Assembly (NCBI RefSeq): GCF_030269925.1
Contig: NC_085116.1
Coordinates: 12,152,001-12,216,000, forward strand
Length of the DNA: 64,000 nucleotides
Source of the DNA: Bombyx mori
Lineage: Eukaryota; Arthropoda; Insecta; Lepidoptera; Bombycidae
Direction of reading: 5' to 3'
How positions within the stretch are numbered: position 1 is the stretch's first letter; each line of letters begins with the position of its first letter. A program made the translations under genes and the position numbers. This document shows positions 11,207-22,209 of the stretch, one piece after another. Below the pieces are notes generated by a model. It was not told where the DNA came from and made no database searches. It worked only from the letters and a program-made list of their open reading frames with translations.

Positions 11207-11291
11207 AGTAAGACAAAATTTTCTTGCATGTTGAAACTGCACACGCTATACCTTTTTAACAAGTATAATGCTGCAACAAGGATTGGATTAC

Positions 11292-11412
11292 TTTTTTTTT
11301 GTCAGGAGGAAATCGCCGGACTTCCGCCCTTCTCTGGGGATGGCGGGCGGTGTATGTCAGAGTCGAACTGACTAAAACCTGTCGCTCAACAACCAACGTC
11401 CACTGTAGTCTG
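11292..11412 (-). mobile_element. 3' tail of the R1-clade LINE family seen at 4.86 kb
   Basis: The T run at 11292-11300 is the poly(A) end on the minus strand. The sequence complementary to GACGTTGGTTGTTGAGCGAC and GTCAGTTCGACTC matches the 3' UTR at 5402-5450. A CCGCCCGCCATCCCC block follows, as in the 4.86-kb copy, but this copy has an extra 3' segment after it. Severely 5'-truncated, no coding part left. Confidence 0.7.
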
Positions 11413-12510
11413 ATTCACTTTCTGCCGACCGCCGAAACTATTTAAAAGTATCTAAATCATTTCAAATTTACTTTGTGTTTCGTATTTCGATTTAACGAAA
11501 AGGTCAACTCTGTATTGAACCCGAAATAATTAATCGTATGTATTTTCCAGAACATAAGTACGGCATATACCTTCGTGTTGTATTCTGAATATAGAATGAG
11601 AATGTATTTTAATGATTAACTACGAAAAGTTCACTTCGATCCATTGTTTAGTGCAAAGTTTATAGATACCGTTAACTAATAAATAAACAATGAGGTATTC
11701 GTTCGCAAGAAGGCTGTAAATTCGCAAAACTTAAGTCATTCTTATATAGATATTTGTTTCGTTATTCAAAATGAACACGGCTTACAAAAATATTTTGAAG
11801 CATAGTTTCATTCCGAATGAATATTTTATACGAACGATCTTATATTCTGTTCGGAGGGCTTCGGTTTAATCGTCCTGAATACTAAATTGCTTTCATTTGT
11901 CGAACGTTTTCGAGTAAAGCTTTTTTTTTTTTTAAATTCTGTATCGCACTTTTATCATTAAAGAGAAAATTTCAGTTTTAACTTGTTTCACTAATAAAAT
12001 CATTTGTGATTTTCTTATACAAATTATAGTATAGTTAGTTGAATTTTTGAATTTAAAGTGAGCTATGTTTCTTTTAGGAATAATCATTTGTAGCCTAAAC
12101 GGTCAGTAGACTTAAAAACTATGTGATTAGATTACAAGTTAAATCTTAAAACATGAATGTCCACCTTCGGTTATCTAGTTCGTGTACTAGACGATGACTG
12201 AGCTTCACTCGGTTTTTTTTTGATAACGCCATCTTGTTGTGTCTTTAAAGCGGTTAGTTGCTCACAATTAAGAAAAATAGTATTATTATTCGCCAATAGA
12301 TGTCGGGAAGAGTTGATTATTGAAAACACGAATAAAACAACATTTTCTGAAAATAAATCGTAGCTAGATCGATTTATCGCCACCGAAATCCCCTATAAAC
12401 TAAATTTTATGAAAATCGTTGGAGCCGTTTCCGAGATTCAGATTATATACATATATATTAATATACAAGAATTACTCGTTTAAATAACTCGGTATAAGAT
12501 TTTATTACTA
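11413..12510. other. unassigned stretch
   Basis: AT-rich, no recognisable gene or repeat. The minus frame at 12171-12383 is without motifs. Confidence 0.35.
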
Positions 12511-12620
12511 TTTTTTTATTGCCCTTGTAGGCAGACGAGCATACGGCCCACCTGATGGTGAGTGGTTACCGTCGCCCATGGACTTCAGCAATGCCAGGGG
12601 CAGAGCCAACCGCTGCCTAC
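12511..12620 (-). mobile_element. short A-tailed retroposon (about 105 bp), copy 1
   Basis: In sense orientation it begins GTAGGCAGCGGTTGGCTCTG and ends CTACAAGGGCAATAAAAAAA. Its 3' half resembles the Bm1 3' end (AACCACT, CAGGTGGGC, GCAATAAA in the same order). Other copies are at 18662, 24338 and 43282, all with the same sharp 5' end and all on the minus strand. No coding capacity and no recognisable Pol III boxes. Confidence 0.75.
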
Positions 12621-13382
12621 CGAAATTAGTGACCAATACCCTAATAAGTATTCTTTAGTTAGCTACAAATTCATTTCCTTCGAGACTATTAAAGAAAATT
12701 ATTTTCCATTTCAACTCACCTTATATACCCCCGGAGCGCTAACAATCTACATAAATTAGCGAACTCTTCAACGCCAAAACTGGAATTCTGATAGCGTCAA
12801 GTAAAGTTAAATTTATTAAATTTTCTTAGAGTTATTACGTTGATTTTATGTTATTTAGTGGCTCGAGTGGAGGCTTTGAAGGTGGATACCGGTCGAGAAA
12901 CATGAAATATTATTTACCTTGAAAGGAAAACGTCACAACTTGTAACATCGAAATTTATAGCTCTAATTATTTTGTACAATTTATAATGTTAGTAAATTTG
13001 TGTTTTATATTTTATAATACAATTTAATTTTATTATGTCATTAATTTATGGGATCCATACGATGTCTTGTGAGCGTGTATAGGAATCTCTGTTTTGGATA
13101 TGTTTGAAGCAGTCATGCGTTCCGGCTAGAACACAATACGATCGAAATTTCGATCTCATGTCTACCGCTTAACATGAGTCTGACCGATGCCGACATAAGG
13201 CTGAACTCTCAAAATATTTAGATGGCAACTGATCGTAGCTGAAATATGAAGGATACAAATAAGATAAATTTATATTTTCTGAAATTACCTCTACTAAAAT
13301 TATGCCGTACATCCGATTACACAAACAAACTAAATTACTAGATTATGTTATGAACTAAAATCTCAATGTAGTTTATAAGTTA
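12621..13382. other. unassigned stretch
   Basis: AT-rich, nothing recognisable. Confidence 0.35.
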
Positions 13383-13632
13383 CTAGCTGTACCCGACCGC
13401 TTCGCTGGGCATTTAAAATTTACATTATTATTTCTCACACCCACAAAGATTCTCATCATTAACGCCTCCGCAACTGGTGTAGGGAGCTCAACACTCATAT
13501 AAATATTAGCCTATCCATTGAGTACATGTATTTTCTATATGGATACCAAGTTTCAAGTCAATCGGATGCATGGTTCATTAGTTATAACGGAACATTCGTA
13601 AAAACCACTGTAGATTTATATATTAGTATAGA
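13383..13632 (-). mobile_element. Helitron-like non-autonomous element (H3)
   Basis: On minus it starts TCTATACTAATATATAAATC after an A and ends GGGTACAGCTAG before a T, the Helitron terminal rule at both ends. It is about 250 bp and nearly the same as the copy at 36489-36741. Confidence 0.75.
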
Positions 13633-14538
13633 TACATTAAAAAATTCTGACCCATTCTTCTGAGCTTGGTTCCTTAGAATTCGCATTTAGCTAAGTTCGG
13701 CGTTAAGGAAGATAAAACATATTCGACATATTTCTTTCAAACGTAATAAAAGAGCCGCACTTTTCTTTTTTCTTTTATGCTGATTCGAATATCACGGATC
13801 TAATAAGAGAGGGTGGCACGTGATTGACACTTCTATTACATCAGACTTCAACGAAAATATCCTATGAGATATCACAATAAATATGTATTTATGTACATCA
13901 ACTGTCAACCTATTTGTTTCCGATTTATTATTATTATTTTTTGATGTTCCGTAACATTGTCAAGCTAAAATCATTTCTAAAAACAATATGTTTAAAGAAT
14001 ACAGCACAATTAAATCTATATTTACGTTTCGTCCATTGTGGATTTGTGCTTTTGCGGACTATGTTAAGCTTTACATATGACTGAGAGGATCTATTTCCTC
14101 TGAATGAGCGACGACTTTATCGGCTAGTTTAGGTAATTAATTAAATAAATATCCTCTAATCGCTTCAAATATCTAATGATTATAACATATTCAACTATCA
14201 CTCAGAAGATGCGTGACTGTGGCTTCGTAGAGTATGTGTAGTCCTAGCCCACGTTCCTATGAATAGCACAGCGCAGTATTCCGTTCGTAAAATTAATATC
14301 TTTCTTTAACCTTCATGGTTAACTCTAGCCCTTTTTATTGCACGGAATGATCACACAGCATACTGGATGTTAGCTAAATGACTACCTAGACATGAGGTCT
14401 AAGTCTTGGTTTTATACTGTTACCGGAACGCGTGACCGAATATTGAAATAGATAGGGTGGTATTTTATGCGCCTTAACACTACTAAAGTACTTTAACTAG
14501 GATCCTTATCTTCGACTGTTAGTTACGAGATCTATAAC
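13633..14538. other. unassigned stretch
   Basis: No recognisable gene or repeat. Confidence 0.35.
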
Positions 14539-14818
14539 ATTGATTCATCATCATCATCATCATCATCTCAGCCTGTCTACTGTCCACTGCTGAACATAGG
14601 CCTCTCCAACTGATGTCCAATGCGGCTGGTCCGTTGCCACCTGCATCCAACGTGACCCAGCAATTTTCACCAGGTCGTCGGTCCATCTGGTAGGTGGCCG
14701 TCCCACACTGCGTTTGCCAGTACGTGGTCTCCACTCGAGGATCTTTCTGCCCCATCGGCCGTCCGATCTTCGCGCTATGTGGCCTGCCCACTGCCACTTC
14801 AGCCTGGTGATTGATTCA
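14539..14818 (-). mobile_element. 5'-truncated RTE-like LINE with target duplication
   Basis: The element proper is 14548-14809. It is flanked by a perfect 9-bp duplication ATTGATTCA (14539-14547 and 14810-14818). On minus it encodes fragments of the LINE ORF end (LEWRPRTGK-like, then GGNGPAALDISWRGL and the phrase AEAYVQQWTVG in a shifted frame). It ends in ATG/GAT repeats, not poly(A), as expected for RTE-type LINEs. Confidence 0.75.
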
Positions 14819-16085
14819 CATTACATAAAAACAGTTAGGTATTTGTTTTGAATGGGGGAATAAATTGTATTCTAATTTCATTAACATTAAAACCTCAAGA
14901 CTAAAGATACGCGATGGTATTCACGTTGTTACGTCTATTGCTACAAGTAACATTTGATACTAACTAATCGAATGCTCATCTCCATATCGAATTTGAATCG
15001 TATGCAGCAGCATTAAAATCTGTTTTAAAATGTTTCGGCGGCACGTCTCCTCGTTAGAAGCTGTTTGATTTCGAAAATCGGATCCACTACTTCGTAATTC
15101 ATATCTCGTTTAAATATTTTAGCCACGTACCTTGATTTGGCACAAGCAAGTACACAAAGAGAATGGCTTGCGAATGTTAAGCCTTCAAAATCTTAAGATC
15201 CCGTAGGTACATTGACGCAGAATAATATCTTTCTCCTGCTAAAGCGTAGGATAATCTTCGAGAGGCTTTGTTGTACTCTGTGTTGAAATAATAGCAGATT
15301 CTTTAATAATTTATTTGCAGTTTTCTTATACCGTTTAATTGTCAACAGCTGCGAATCAGCTTGTAGAACACCTGGTGGTAAATGGCAACAGTTAGTAATG
15401 AACACTGGCAATGCCGGTTCATGCAAGCTATAGCTTATCGAGTCGAACTCTCTTGGAACTACTTTTCATCTGAAATTTTAAAATAAACAGAACATAATCT
15501 GTTTATTTTAAAATGGTATAGCTTAACTGTAAGTTTATTTATTCTGTGAATGATAAAAAACAGACACGTCTATTTGTACTACGTTGAAAACAAAGCTCAA
15601 ACTGAATTATAATGACACTAGCAGAATTTCAAAACCGTGTTTTTTTTCTATAAATGATCAAGAAATTCGATTTACGGCGTCCCAAAGAAATGCCTATAAA
15701 AACATAGCAAGTTGAACGGATTCATCATTTATCGAGCAGTCTCGTCACTTTATGGACTCATAAAATACGACGATTCAAAAAAAAATCCCCGGGCTCTCAT
15801 AAATTTCCCTCCTCACTATTGAGACGACATCCAAACTGAATATGCAATAATCTTTACTCGGATACAGCCCTAATGCTAGCCATAAATCAGATGCGTATCG
15901 CGGATGTACTTTAGTTATGGTGGTTCAATAAATTGGGTGCTACGACGGTTATGGCCTCCGCCGATGACCTATATACTTATACTGCTCGTTGAATATTGCA
16001 TGTGATGATACATTAAGAGTTTGATAGACAATTCTGATTTGAATAGAACAGAATTATTGATATACTACCCGACTTCTTTTGTTTA
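14819..16085. other. unassigned stretch
   Basis: No recognisable gene. The minus frame at 15193-15426 (77 codons) has no motif. Confidence 0.35.
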
Positions 16086-16302
16086 TTTTTCCTACCTAAG
16101 CTCAAACCTGACGACGTTGCTAACACTGGCCCTAGCAAGAGCAGTGCTTCGCAGAATCTACCACCGGATCGGAAACGCGACCCACTGAGAAGATCCGGCG
16201 AGAAACTCAGTGGGCTGTGTCTATGGGTTAATTTACTCGTCTAGCCCTTCGCCGCACGCGACGGGTTCGATGAGGACGATGACCGATGCTTGAGGTACCT
16301 AA
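16086..16302 (-). mobile_element. LINE tail (BMC1/L1Bm-like), copy 3, internally deleted
   Basis: The T run and CCTACC at the left are the A tail. The hairpin arms CCCACTGAG (16181-16189) and CTCAGTGGG (16206-16214) are intact. The segment holding the small ATAGCC hairpin and the GTGAGCTCAC block is deleted. The 5' limit is at the GGTACCT block. Confidence 0.75.
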
Positions 16303-16487
16303 AAATGATGTGAGCGACTTCTTTGCAGTGCATTGAAAACAGTAGAAGGGAAAAAATGTGAAAATATCTGGGCCTTATTTTATTTTATATAAGATCAATG
16401 TCCTTTTTACATAGCATCTGTGCTGATTTGGCTACATTGAAAGTGGGTTAAGGGAAAATCGAGTGGCATACTGAGTCCTAGGTATAG

Positions 16488-16580
16488 TTCGTAGCCGGAG
16501 TCCGATATAATCCGGTCTGTTACCCACTTCGACCGGGTATCCGTAAATGGGTTCGTCAGCTATAAAAAAATAAAAATAAA
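16488..16580 (+). mobile_element. 3' tail of the 29-kb R1-clade LINE family
   Basis: GCCGGAGTCCGATATAATCC, CGACCGGGTATCCGTAAATG and GGTTCGTCAGC, then an A-rich tail, match the last 80 bases of the LINE ending at 31253. Only the UTR end is present. Confidence 0.75.
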
Positions 16581-17127
16581 GTAAACGCTGGTAAGCTACA
16601 ATAGTAAATGATCTTTGCAAACTTTAAACTAACGATAAGCTACTGGGTACTAACTTAGAGATCTTATTTCGGAAACCAAGTTCAACTTAAGATGGAAAAT
16701 TAAGCAATAAAATAATTCACAAGCCAGAAGAGTAACTAAGTTAACTATTTTCTTAAGTTTTTGCGTGTTGTAGACATAGTTAAAACTAGTGTTAAGTTTT
16801 AGTCTTTCGTTTTTTTGTTTATCATTCGATTTATTTGCGAGGTTTCAAATACTCTACAGTTATTTTAGTCACGAACGAGTCTTATTTGTCGATATATCAA
16901 TATTGTAGCTTTTAGAGCTGGATGAGAGAAGCCGGGGTTCGTGCTCAGTGGCGTGCAATTGGAGAAGCATATCGCACATACGGTGCTATAAAATCACTTA
17001 TGCAATTTTTGTTAACACTGAACTGAGTGTGAGAAAATACATTTTTTAATAGTTATTGGTGAGACGAGAGAGATGTTTTCTGATGAAGTTTAAAGTTGTA
17101 GTTTAAATATTATCATTTTGTTTCTAT
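16581..17127. other. unassigned stretch
   Basis: AT-rich, nothing recognisable. Confidence 0.35.
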
Positions 17128-17619
17128 AGTCTAGAACTCACTCACTCTGGTCTTTTCCATTTTTCTATACGGAGCGGAGACCTGGACCCTTAAAGCAGCT
17201 GATCGCAAACGCGTGAATGCTTTTGAGATGTGGTGCTGGCGAAGAATGCTCCGGATACCTTGGACAGCGAAGAGAAGCAACCAGTCTATTTTAGATCAAC
17301 TGCAGATCAAGACTAGACTGTCCACACTCTGCCTTCGCCGCGCACTCGAGTACTTCGGTCATATTGCTCGGAAAACACCGGATAGCTTAGAAAGACTATT
17401 CGTGTCAGGGAAGATCGAGGGAAAGAGACCGCGCGGGCGCAGTCCGACAAGGTGGTTCGACCAAATCCGCACCACACTAGAGATCCCATTCCACGACGCC
17501 CTTCATGCGGCCAATGATCGGAGGCGCTGGCGGGACATCACAAGGAGTAAAATCATGTCGAATTATAATGGTCACGACCCTCAGCAGTGAGGAAACGACG
17601 CGAGGAGGAGTCTAGAACT
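17128..17619 (+). mobile_element. 5'-truncated RTE-like LINE with perfect target duplication
   Basis: The element 17139-17608 is bounded by the 11-bp direct repeat AGTCTAGAACT (17128-17138, 17609-17619). It carries the ORF end and a short UTR finishing GAAACGACGCGAGGAGG without poly(A). A second copy of the same family is at 62034-63413 and a diverged relative at about 25170-25440. Confidence 0.85.
17150..17590 (+). pseudogene. C-terminal part of an RTE-like reverse transcriptase
   Basis: The open frame reads FLYGAETWTLKAADRKRVNA, then FEMWCWRRMLRIPW, IKTRLSTLCLRRALEYFGHI and RPRGRSPTRWFDQI, ending GHDPQQ-stop. This is the familiar end of 'endonuclease/reverse transcriptase' LINE ORFs. It has no internal stop but lacks the endonuclease and polymerase core through 5' truncation. 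An ATG at 17213 is internal, not a true start. Confidence 0.8.
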
Positions 17620-17956
17620 ATATAAGAATTATATAAATAAAATGTTGAATTTTCCAACGTTTCTCCTGAAAAATGACTTAATTTGCATAAGTGACGTTAT
17701 CGCACCGTATGCGATATGTACAGTAGTGGACTCCTATAGGTTTTTAGAGTTAGCTTATCGGGTTCATGAAAACTCAAGACAAACAAACTGCCAGACCATA
17801 TATAGAATATTATTAGTTCGATCTTTGTGAAATGAAACACCAAGTTTTTTTTAAAGGAAAAACTGACAGTATGTATTTGAATGACAGAACAAATAAAATG
17901 CTAATTAATAATGTGAGATTAGATCAAAGCAGTGTAAGTTAAGTAAGTATATTCTT

Positions 17957-18204
17957 ACTGGTGGTAGAACCTCTTGTGAGACCGCGCGGGTAGGTACCAC
18001 CGCCCTGCCTATTTCTGCCGTGAAGCAGTAATGCGTTTCGGTTTGAAGGGTGGGACAGCCGTTGTAACTATACTGACATCTTAGAACTTATATCTCAAGG
18101 TGGGTGGCGCATATACGTTGTAAGATGTCCATGGGCTCCAGTAGCCACTCTTAACATCAGGTGGCCTGTGAGCTCGTCCACCCATCTAAGCAATAAAAAA
18201 AAAA
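17957..18204 (+). mobile_element. Bm1 SINE body
   Basis: A nearly consensus body from ACTGGTGGTAGAACCTCTTG to CATCTAAGCAATAAAAAAAA. The tRNA-like head is absent. Confidence 0.88.
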
Positions 18205-18661
18205 TCTTTTCACGCTTGGACCATCATTCATTATTTCACCATTGGAACATTTGTACTCTGTAATCAGAACGTCTCCAAATAAACGATGTCTATTCACAAC
18301 GTTCTACCTATCCTGTTTTTATTGGATACATTTACGCCTCAAAAGCGAGAGATTATTGAATTTCCTCGCTGAATATACCTAAAATTCTTTATATCATGCC
18401 CACAATTCTTTTAAGGAAAGTTATATCACAAGCTACGGGCCCGGATCCCGAAAAGATTTCATTTTCAGGAATATTCAGGTTATTGAACTCTCGCATGAAA
18501 ACCGGAGATACCGTGAAATTTTTATGTAGGCAGCGGGATTCCTTTTCTAACTTATCGATCAATGTCTGAAACTTTTGACTAAAGAATCTCTTACAAATTC
18601 ATTGATATTTTTGTTGTCTGAATGAAATCACGCGTATTTACTATTTTTAGTGGAAGCAGTC
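18205..18661. other. unassigned stretch
   Basis: No recognisable gene or repeat. Confidence 0.35.
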
Positions 18662-18775
18662 TTTTTTTTTTATTGCCCTCGTAGGCAGACGAGCATACGG
18701 TCCACCTGATGGTGAGTGGTTACCGTCGCCCATGGACTTCAGCAATGCCTGGGGCAGAGCCAAGCCGCTGCCTAC
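18662..18775 (-). mobile_element. short A-tailed retroposon, copy 2
   Basis: Same family and same sharp 5' boundary (CCGCTGCCTAC on the plus strand) as at 12511-12620. The T run at 18662-18671 is its A tail. Confidence 0.78.
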
Positions 18776-19037
18776 AAAGCAATTAAGACTTCATTTGGGG
18801 AGAGAAATTCATTGAAGTGAGTCTATAAGATCTGCAATCTAAGCACCAAATTTTCTTCAAACACTAAATGAGTTCTTCAAGTTCGTTAAAATATTTTAGT
18901 CGCTAAATCATCCTACCATTTTATTACATTTCCTATCGCAATTTATCAATTGATGCTTATACATGGCAGTCGCGTGTTTTAGCAGAACACGTTTCTATAC
19001 ATCGTGTACATATCAAACAGAGAATCATTATATTCAA

Positions 19038-19251
19038 TCACTACATAGTATAAAACAAAGTCGCTTTCTCTGTCCCTATATCCCTATGTATGCTTAAATC
19101 TTTAAAATTACGCAACGGATTTTGATGCGGTTTTTTTTAATAGATAGAATGATTGAAGAGGAAGGCTTATATGTATAATAACATCCATTAAATAGTGGAG
19201 AAATCAATAATAAATTACAGTTTCCGAAGCGAAGCGAGGGTGGGTCGCTAG
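19038..19251 (+). mobile_element. Helitron-like element, TCACTACATAGT family (H5)
   Basis: Starts TCACTACATAGTATAAAACA after A19037 and ends GGGTGGGTCGCTAG before T19252, so the A^T rule holds at both ends. About 214 bp, no ORF. Sister copies: 24479-24691 (minus), 45581-45794 (plus) and 48288-48490 (minus). Confidence 0.75.
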
Positions 19252-19927
19252 TATCTTATAATAAGTAAGCATTTTTGGCTTTAGAGTACTTTAGTCGTGT
19301 GGTCGTTCTATTGAGATTTACATTTGCCCCTCAAGCGCCACAGTCAGGCCGTGTATCTGGAATCACTTCTGTTCACGAGCCACGAAGATAATCTAAAAGA
19401 TAAACACTGAAACACAATCATATCATGATGGGGCTTAAAAACTTGCCCACGAAAATTAAATAGATAAAATGAAAAAATTAATTTTAGCCTCACTCGTGTT
19501 TATTCTCAGAATCAACCAGATTATTTACAATCTAATTCTCTTTTCGTTATAAATTACGAAAATACGACGGAAAATATTCTCCCGTAAAGCTTTTTAACCT
19601 CCCACAAGATTCCATTAACTTAAAATAGTCAAATAATCTGACTCCCTTATTGTAAGCAAGGTCGCTGAGGAAAGAAAATGGAATCTTTCCCAAAGACTTC
19701 AGAAATCAGATATGCGTGTTTAAAGTTATTAATTATTATCATTACTTTTCTACGCTCTGACGTTGTGCGGCTTCACTGTTCTGTCGGAGCCCGTATGGGT
19801 TAGTTAGTACCACTCATAACTATTACTGCAGCTGTCATGTATTAGGAAGTCCCTAATGCATGACAGCTTGTCATGAATCAAGCTGGGCTGCGGACTTTTT
19901 GTTTGGTGGGGTATTGTAACATGCTAA
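19252..19927. other. unassigned stretch
   Basis: AT-rich, no recognisable gene. Confidence 0.35.
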
Positions 19928-20331
19928 TCTATATATTAATACGTGAAGCAAAAACTTTGTACCCCTTTTTACAAAAATTGCGCGGACGGAGGAGTATGAA
20001 ATTTTCCACACTTATAGAGAATATAGAGAAGAAGTGCAGAATACTAAAATTTTTAAAAATTATGGATTAAAAATACATTAAATCAATAAAAAAAACATTA
20101 CACACACTACCATGTATTTGACACATATACATATACTCATTCTATAAACTTTTGTTATTGCTTAAAGTCTGTAGTCAAATTGAGAATAGGTTAGTATTGT
20201 TTATGTTTAATATTACGAGTATTTGTCTATAGTATAGTCTTGGCGAAATCTGTAACAATAGAACCATAATATTGTTAAAACTTATAATTTCATTAATTAT
20301 AGTCGAATTTCGACTACTGCGGGAGCACTAG
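19928..20331 (+). mobile_element. Helitron-like element with 3' hairpin (H12)
   Basis: Starts TCTATATATTAATACGTGAA after A19927 and ends GGGAGCACTAG before T20332. A perfect stem AGTCGAA/TTCGACT (20301-20315) lies about 12 bases before the CTAG end, the classic Helitron terminator. No ORF. Its sister copy at 42751-43154 has a decayed hairpin. Confidence 0.82.
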
Positions 20332-20460
20332 TAAATATTACTATACATTATGTATTCAGGTAACAGCATCATTTGTCACTTCCTCTTTTGCAGCAATACC
20401 AAAAAAAGACAAATACAATCTGACTCAAAGAATATAGATGACGTTAATATTTTACATTAA

Positions 20461-20859
20461 TCATTCACTAGCAGAACTCAGAATACCAATAACAAATTTT
20501 GGAACATTCATTTTATTTGCCGCACTAACACTTCCGTGCTCATCTTCATTTATGATCGATGTTCTAATTAACGTCAAGACGGATTTGCTATTAGTTTCAT
20601 TGCGTGAAAATAACGAGTTATTACGTGAACTGTGCTGGGTGAGTCCACGCTGATTGGATGCAACCTCTGAATAATAAGTTGACTTGTCGTTATTTTTGTC
20701 TATTTTTTGACAAAGAAAGACATGGATATAGCATAGTATATTGATTATTGAACAGTTTTGAAACGAAAAAAGTTTTCCAGCGAGCAAAATCATAACGAGT
20801 CGAAATTTTCGAATTTCAAACTTGATAATTGGATGAGAATATTTTTTTAATCCGCACAT
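20461..20859 (-). CDS. orphan open frame, up to 132 codons, unknown
   Basis: A minus frame with a hydrophobic stretch (about residues 20-50, LVMILLAGKLFSF and ILCYIHVFLC), then a Ser/Asn-rich linker and the end MNVPKFVIGILSSASE-stop. The layout of a membrane anchor, a stem and 'PKFVIGILSS' resembles the start of a type II glycosyltransferase, but the domain would have to continue in a further exon that I could not find. It may equally be chance. Confidence 0.18.
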   Translation of the reverse strand: MCGLKKYSHPIIKFEIRKFRLVMILLAGKLFSFQNCSIINILCYIHVFLCQKIDKNNDKSTYYSEVASNQRGLTQHSSRNNSLFSRNETNSKSVLTLIRTSIINEDEHGSVSAANKMNVPKFVIGILSSASE

Positions 20860-21069
20860 TTATTCTTAGAGATCAGAAATTTAATTTTGATGTTTGAATC
20901 TCATTTTTCATTGTGTTCAGGTAATGTGTTATGCTCTTTTTAAATTTATATTATTAGTTTAAAGCTGTTTGAATCCACGATAGATTTTTTCTCTAGAATT
21001 AATTATTTCAGCTCAAGTTGATAGATTATTTAAATTTTTTAACAAAGGGCAGACGAGCCTCCCTGTACT

Positions 21070-21357
21070 TTAAAGTCCATTAACGGTGTAGGTACCTCAA
21101 GCACCGGTCACCGTCCTCGTCGAACCCGTCGCTTGCGACGAAGGCCTCGACGAGCGAATTAACCCAAAGACACAGCCCACTGAGTTTCTCGCCGGATCTT
21201 CTCAGTGGGTCGTGTTTCCGGTGGTAGATTATGCGAAGCACTGCTTTTGTTGGGGCCAGTGTTAGCAACACTCCGGTTTGAGCTCCGTAAGCTCACCTAC
21301 ATGTTAGGGCGAAGCTGAAATAGCCTCCCAAGGCTATTAGCATCGGTAGGAGAAAAA
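21070..21357 (+). mobile_element. LINE tail (BMC1/L1Bm-like), copy 4, longest 5' extent
   Basis: Begins near CCATTAACGGTGTAGGTACC and runs through the GTCCTCGTCGAACCCGTCGC block, the intact hairpin (21176-21184 / 21201-21209) and the second hairpin, with loop CCCA, to the A-rich tail. The minus frame at 21080-21271 is a shadow. Confidence 0.8.
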
Positions 21358-21502
21358 AAGTACTTTAAGGTCGATGTTATTGCTGATCTTGTAATATAAA
21401 ATTCACTTCGCGGTAGGCTTGGACAGGTTGCGGATACGTGTGCGAGTTCAATAAACTTCATACCATCAGCACTCAAACTAGGTACTTTTACTTTTTAATT
21501 AT

Positions 21503-21745
21503 TTTTTATTGCGTAGATGGGTGGCCGAGCTCAAAGCCCACTTGCTGTTAAGTGGTTACCGGAGCCCCTAGACATCTATAACGTAAATGCCGCTAACCAC
21601 TTTGAGATATGAGTTATAAGATCTCAGTATAGTTACAACGGCTGCCCCGCCCTTCAAACCGAAACGCATAACTGCTTCACGGCAGAAATAGGCATGGTGG
21701 TGGTACCTACCCGTGCAGACTCACAAGAGGTCCTATCACTAGTAA
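21503..21745 (-). mobile_element. Bm1 SINE body
   Basis: The reverse complement of a near-consensus body, from the T-rich tail end at 21503 to TCCTATCACTAGTA at 21745. No tRNA-like head. Confidence 0.87.
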
Positions 21746-22209
21746 AATACTAGGAAAGGAGTGAGAAATAAGGCATCCAGGTAGGAAATAGTTGAATATA
21801 TTGCAGCTATGGATAGTAGAAATAGAAGGTTATCGAGGCCGCGGTCTTATACGCGAATGTTCTGACAACGCAATTCAATTATAATATATTACATGAACGA
21901 CTGCGTGTATGTGGTTAACATAGTATACATACTCGGATAGTTTCGATGTTATTAACGTAACGATAAATGAACATGAGAATTGTTCATGAGAGATGTCAGA
22001 TTATGAAATTTAACCGATATATGACCTTATGTAAAATGTCATTGTCTTGTATTATGAATAGTGTAATAGCATGTTACATATTTAACAAACGTTGATAAAA
22101 ATATTTGTTGTTAATCAATTATTATAATGCAATTCGGAATTAATATCGAAACTATTACTGTTAATTTGTTATTAATATGTGTTTAGTTATTTGATCTCCG
22201 TATTAGCGG
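21746..22209. other. unassigned stretch
   Basis: AT-rich, nothing recognisable. Confidence 0.35.
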
